Shown in pieces: positions 62,915-64,000 of a DNA stretch of 64,000 nucleotides (within the stretch, counting starts at the first letter, position 1; each line of letters begins with the position of its first letter). Made by a program: the position numbers and the translations under genes. The stretch comes from Cytidiella melzeri (taxonomy: Eukaryota; Basidiomycota; Agaricomycetes; Polyporales; Irpicaceae), in the NCBI GenBank assembly GCA_022592445.1, contig JABYQR010000034.1, positions 62,001-126,000 of the forward strand, written 5' to 3'. Below the pieces are notes generated by a model. It searched no databases. It had not been told where the DNA came from and saw only the letters and a program-made list of their open reading frames with translations.

Positions 62915-63499
62915 GACAATGCTAATCCAGACAAAAGCGGAGGTGTATGGTGGTATCAAACACAGATTCACTGCCAGTGGCAAGTCGCCGGCGCCTCGTC
63001 GCGTGAAGGAAACACGGTGTGTCACAGACACGTGATGCATCTCTGATTTTCTGACGCGTCTGGAGAGGGAGCTCATTGCAATTGGTCAAAAAGGCGACCA
63101 AGGTAGTACAGCGTGTCTTCATCTCTGACCACGCTTTACCAGATATGACACTATGTAGCAGACCGTTCATTGTATTGTTATCTCTGACCACGTGCAGTGT
63201 TTGCCTGGTCTGTGTTTATGCCGGAAAAGTCGCCGGATGCTACGTCTTGGCGCATCAGCATCGCTACCTCCGTGACATCCGTGAAGTTCCAGGTAGCATT
63301 ATGATTCAAACCATCCTGCCAAGTTGATAGTACTAGTGGAGAAAGAACAACAAAGGAGTCCTACGGTAGTAATGTGAGATGATACATACGACAACGCGTA
63401 CAGCTATACTTGTGTCCTTACGCAATAGTTCTGTAGAAAAGTGCAATAATCAATCAGCAAAGCAAAACAAAGCAATGTAACAGAAAACAATATGAGACA
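62915..63499. other. Spacer upstream of the HEI10-like gene
   Basis: About 590 bp between two minus-strand genes. The 13-mer ATCTCTGACCACG occurs twice, 59 bp apart (63121 and 63180). No gene recognised. Confidence 0.5.
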
Positions 63500-64000
63500 T
63501 TAGGGCCGCCATATAGGTTGCCTAGGGTTGTTCGAGAGAGAGCTAGTAGAGCGCGGTCCCTTCGAGGGGGTATCTGGCCTGGCCGTTAGAGACTCTCGCT
63601 CTGCGCGGCGAATGAATTGGATGGGATGTAAAGCCTGCGGGGACCCAGGAGAGGAAGACTTTATGGTCCTAGGGCTAGTCCCGCTCGGAGTAGATAAAGC
63701 GAACGAAGGAATAAATGGTAGACGCGGCTCAGGGGTTTGAGGGGGGAGTGGCGGGCTTTGCGCCTTATCTGATAATGCTTGAGCAAGGGTGGCTGAACTG
63801 ACCCACTTCTCCTCCTGCGCCCTCGACTTAGGCGGCGGGGATTCGGGTAGGGGTAGCACTCGGAATGCATCGGCAAAGTGCTCTTTAATAAACCTAAGGA
63901 TATATCAGCACCATTGGCGCCAGATGGGTGAACAAGCTTACTTAGAAAGCTCGGACCACCCTCCGCCAACTCTGACCATGACCGTCTGAGAACGAAGGAT
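63500..64000 (-). CDS. GAS2-related (GAR) domain protein, 3' partial gene
   Basis: The gene enters from beyond 64000 and ends at 63500. Joining the two exons (intron with GTAAGC donor and CTTAG acceptor near 63898-63941) gives SQTVMVRVGGGWSELSKFIKEHFADAFRVLPLPESPPPKS. VMVRVGGGW and the following helix match the GAR domain (GAS2), which binds microtubules in spectraplakins and related proteins; in fungi it occurs at the C-terminus of large coiled-coil cytoskeletal proteins. The residues after it (LPPQTPEPRLPFIPSF, TPSKGPRSTSSLSNNPRQPIWRP) are a disordered tail. The N-terminal bulk lies outside the window. Confidence 0.75.

Overview
This window is nuclear DNA of a filamentous basidiomycete fungus, probably an Agaricomycete. 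The evidence is dense, short (about 45-65 nt) GT-AG introns that must be removed to join almost every conserved gene, single-gene transcription units closely packed on both strands, F-box-like genes of agaricomycete type, and protein families typical of fungi (Pkr1, Krr1, Cox15, fused LeuC-LeuD isopropylmalate isomerase). No species is claimed. Exon joins were worked out by hand from splice signals plus protein-family conservation.

Layout. 1-1299: 3' end of an AMPK/CBM48-type (Mdg1/Crp1-like) gene. 2.1-3.6 kb: aldo-keto reductase (-). 4.2-7.9 kb: large prion-like/RGG protein (-). 8.2-9.8 kb: KRR1 (-). 9.9-13.0 kb: a 5'-truncated LINE retrotransposon copy (-) with a 16-bp target-site duplication and poly(A) tail, sitting in what was the short shared promoter of KRR1 and an NCBP3-like gene (13.1-14.4 kb, +). 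14.6-16.9 kb: divergent mitochondrial pair BOL3 (-)/COX15 (+). 17.1-18.2 kb: proteasome alpha subunit PRE5 (-). 18.3-19.5 kb: unknown protein (+). 19.7-21.4 kb: F-box protein (-). 21.9-23.1 kb: SSU72 (+). 23.4-24.5 kb: 1-Cys peroxiredoxin (+). 25.3-26.3 kb: proteasome alpha subunit PRE8 (+). 27.3-28.5 kb: Zn2Cys6 regulator (+). 28.5-30.4 kb: gene-poor, with coding-like debris. 30.5-34.2 kb: aldehyde dehydrogenase (-) carrying one abnormal 1.1-kb intron. 34.5-37.0 kb: Ser/Pro-rich unknown protein (+). 38.6-39.8 kb: SDR oxidoreductase (+). 40.3-41.5 kb: decayed F-box-like gene. 42.1-42.6 kb: ribosomal protein eL29 (+). 42.9-45.1 kb: TFIIIC subunit TFC1 (-). 45.3-46.8 kb: divergent small mitochondrial protein (-)/GINS subunit PSF3 (+). 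47.0-47.3 kb: PKR1 (-). 48.0-50.3 kb: Rck2/Srk1-type kinase (-). 52.3-53.0 kb: C2H2 zinc-finger protein (+). 54.6-57.3 kb: LEU1 (+). 57.6-60.9 kb: large Ser/Pro-rich protein with a UBA/CUE-like tail (+). 61.1-62.9 kb: HEI10-like meiotic RING protein (-). 63.5-64.0 kb: 3' end of a GAR-domain cytoskeletal gene (-).

Most genes are core housekeeping (ribosome assembly, proteasome, Pol II and Pol III transcription, replication, heme A and Fe-S maturation, leucine synthesis). They do not form one pathway or biosynthetic cluster, and I see no coherent undescribed multi-gene system. The most notable items are the young LINE insertion that split a divergent promoter, a 7-nt microexon and two GC-AG introns inside the HEI10-like gene (a third GC-AG intron is in the SDR gene), a 12-nt microexon in eL29, a possible 25-nt intron in BOL3, and the oversized ALDH intron.
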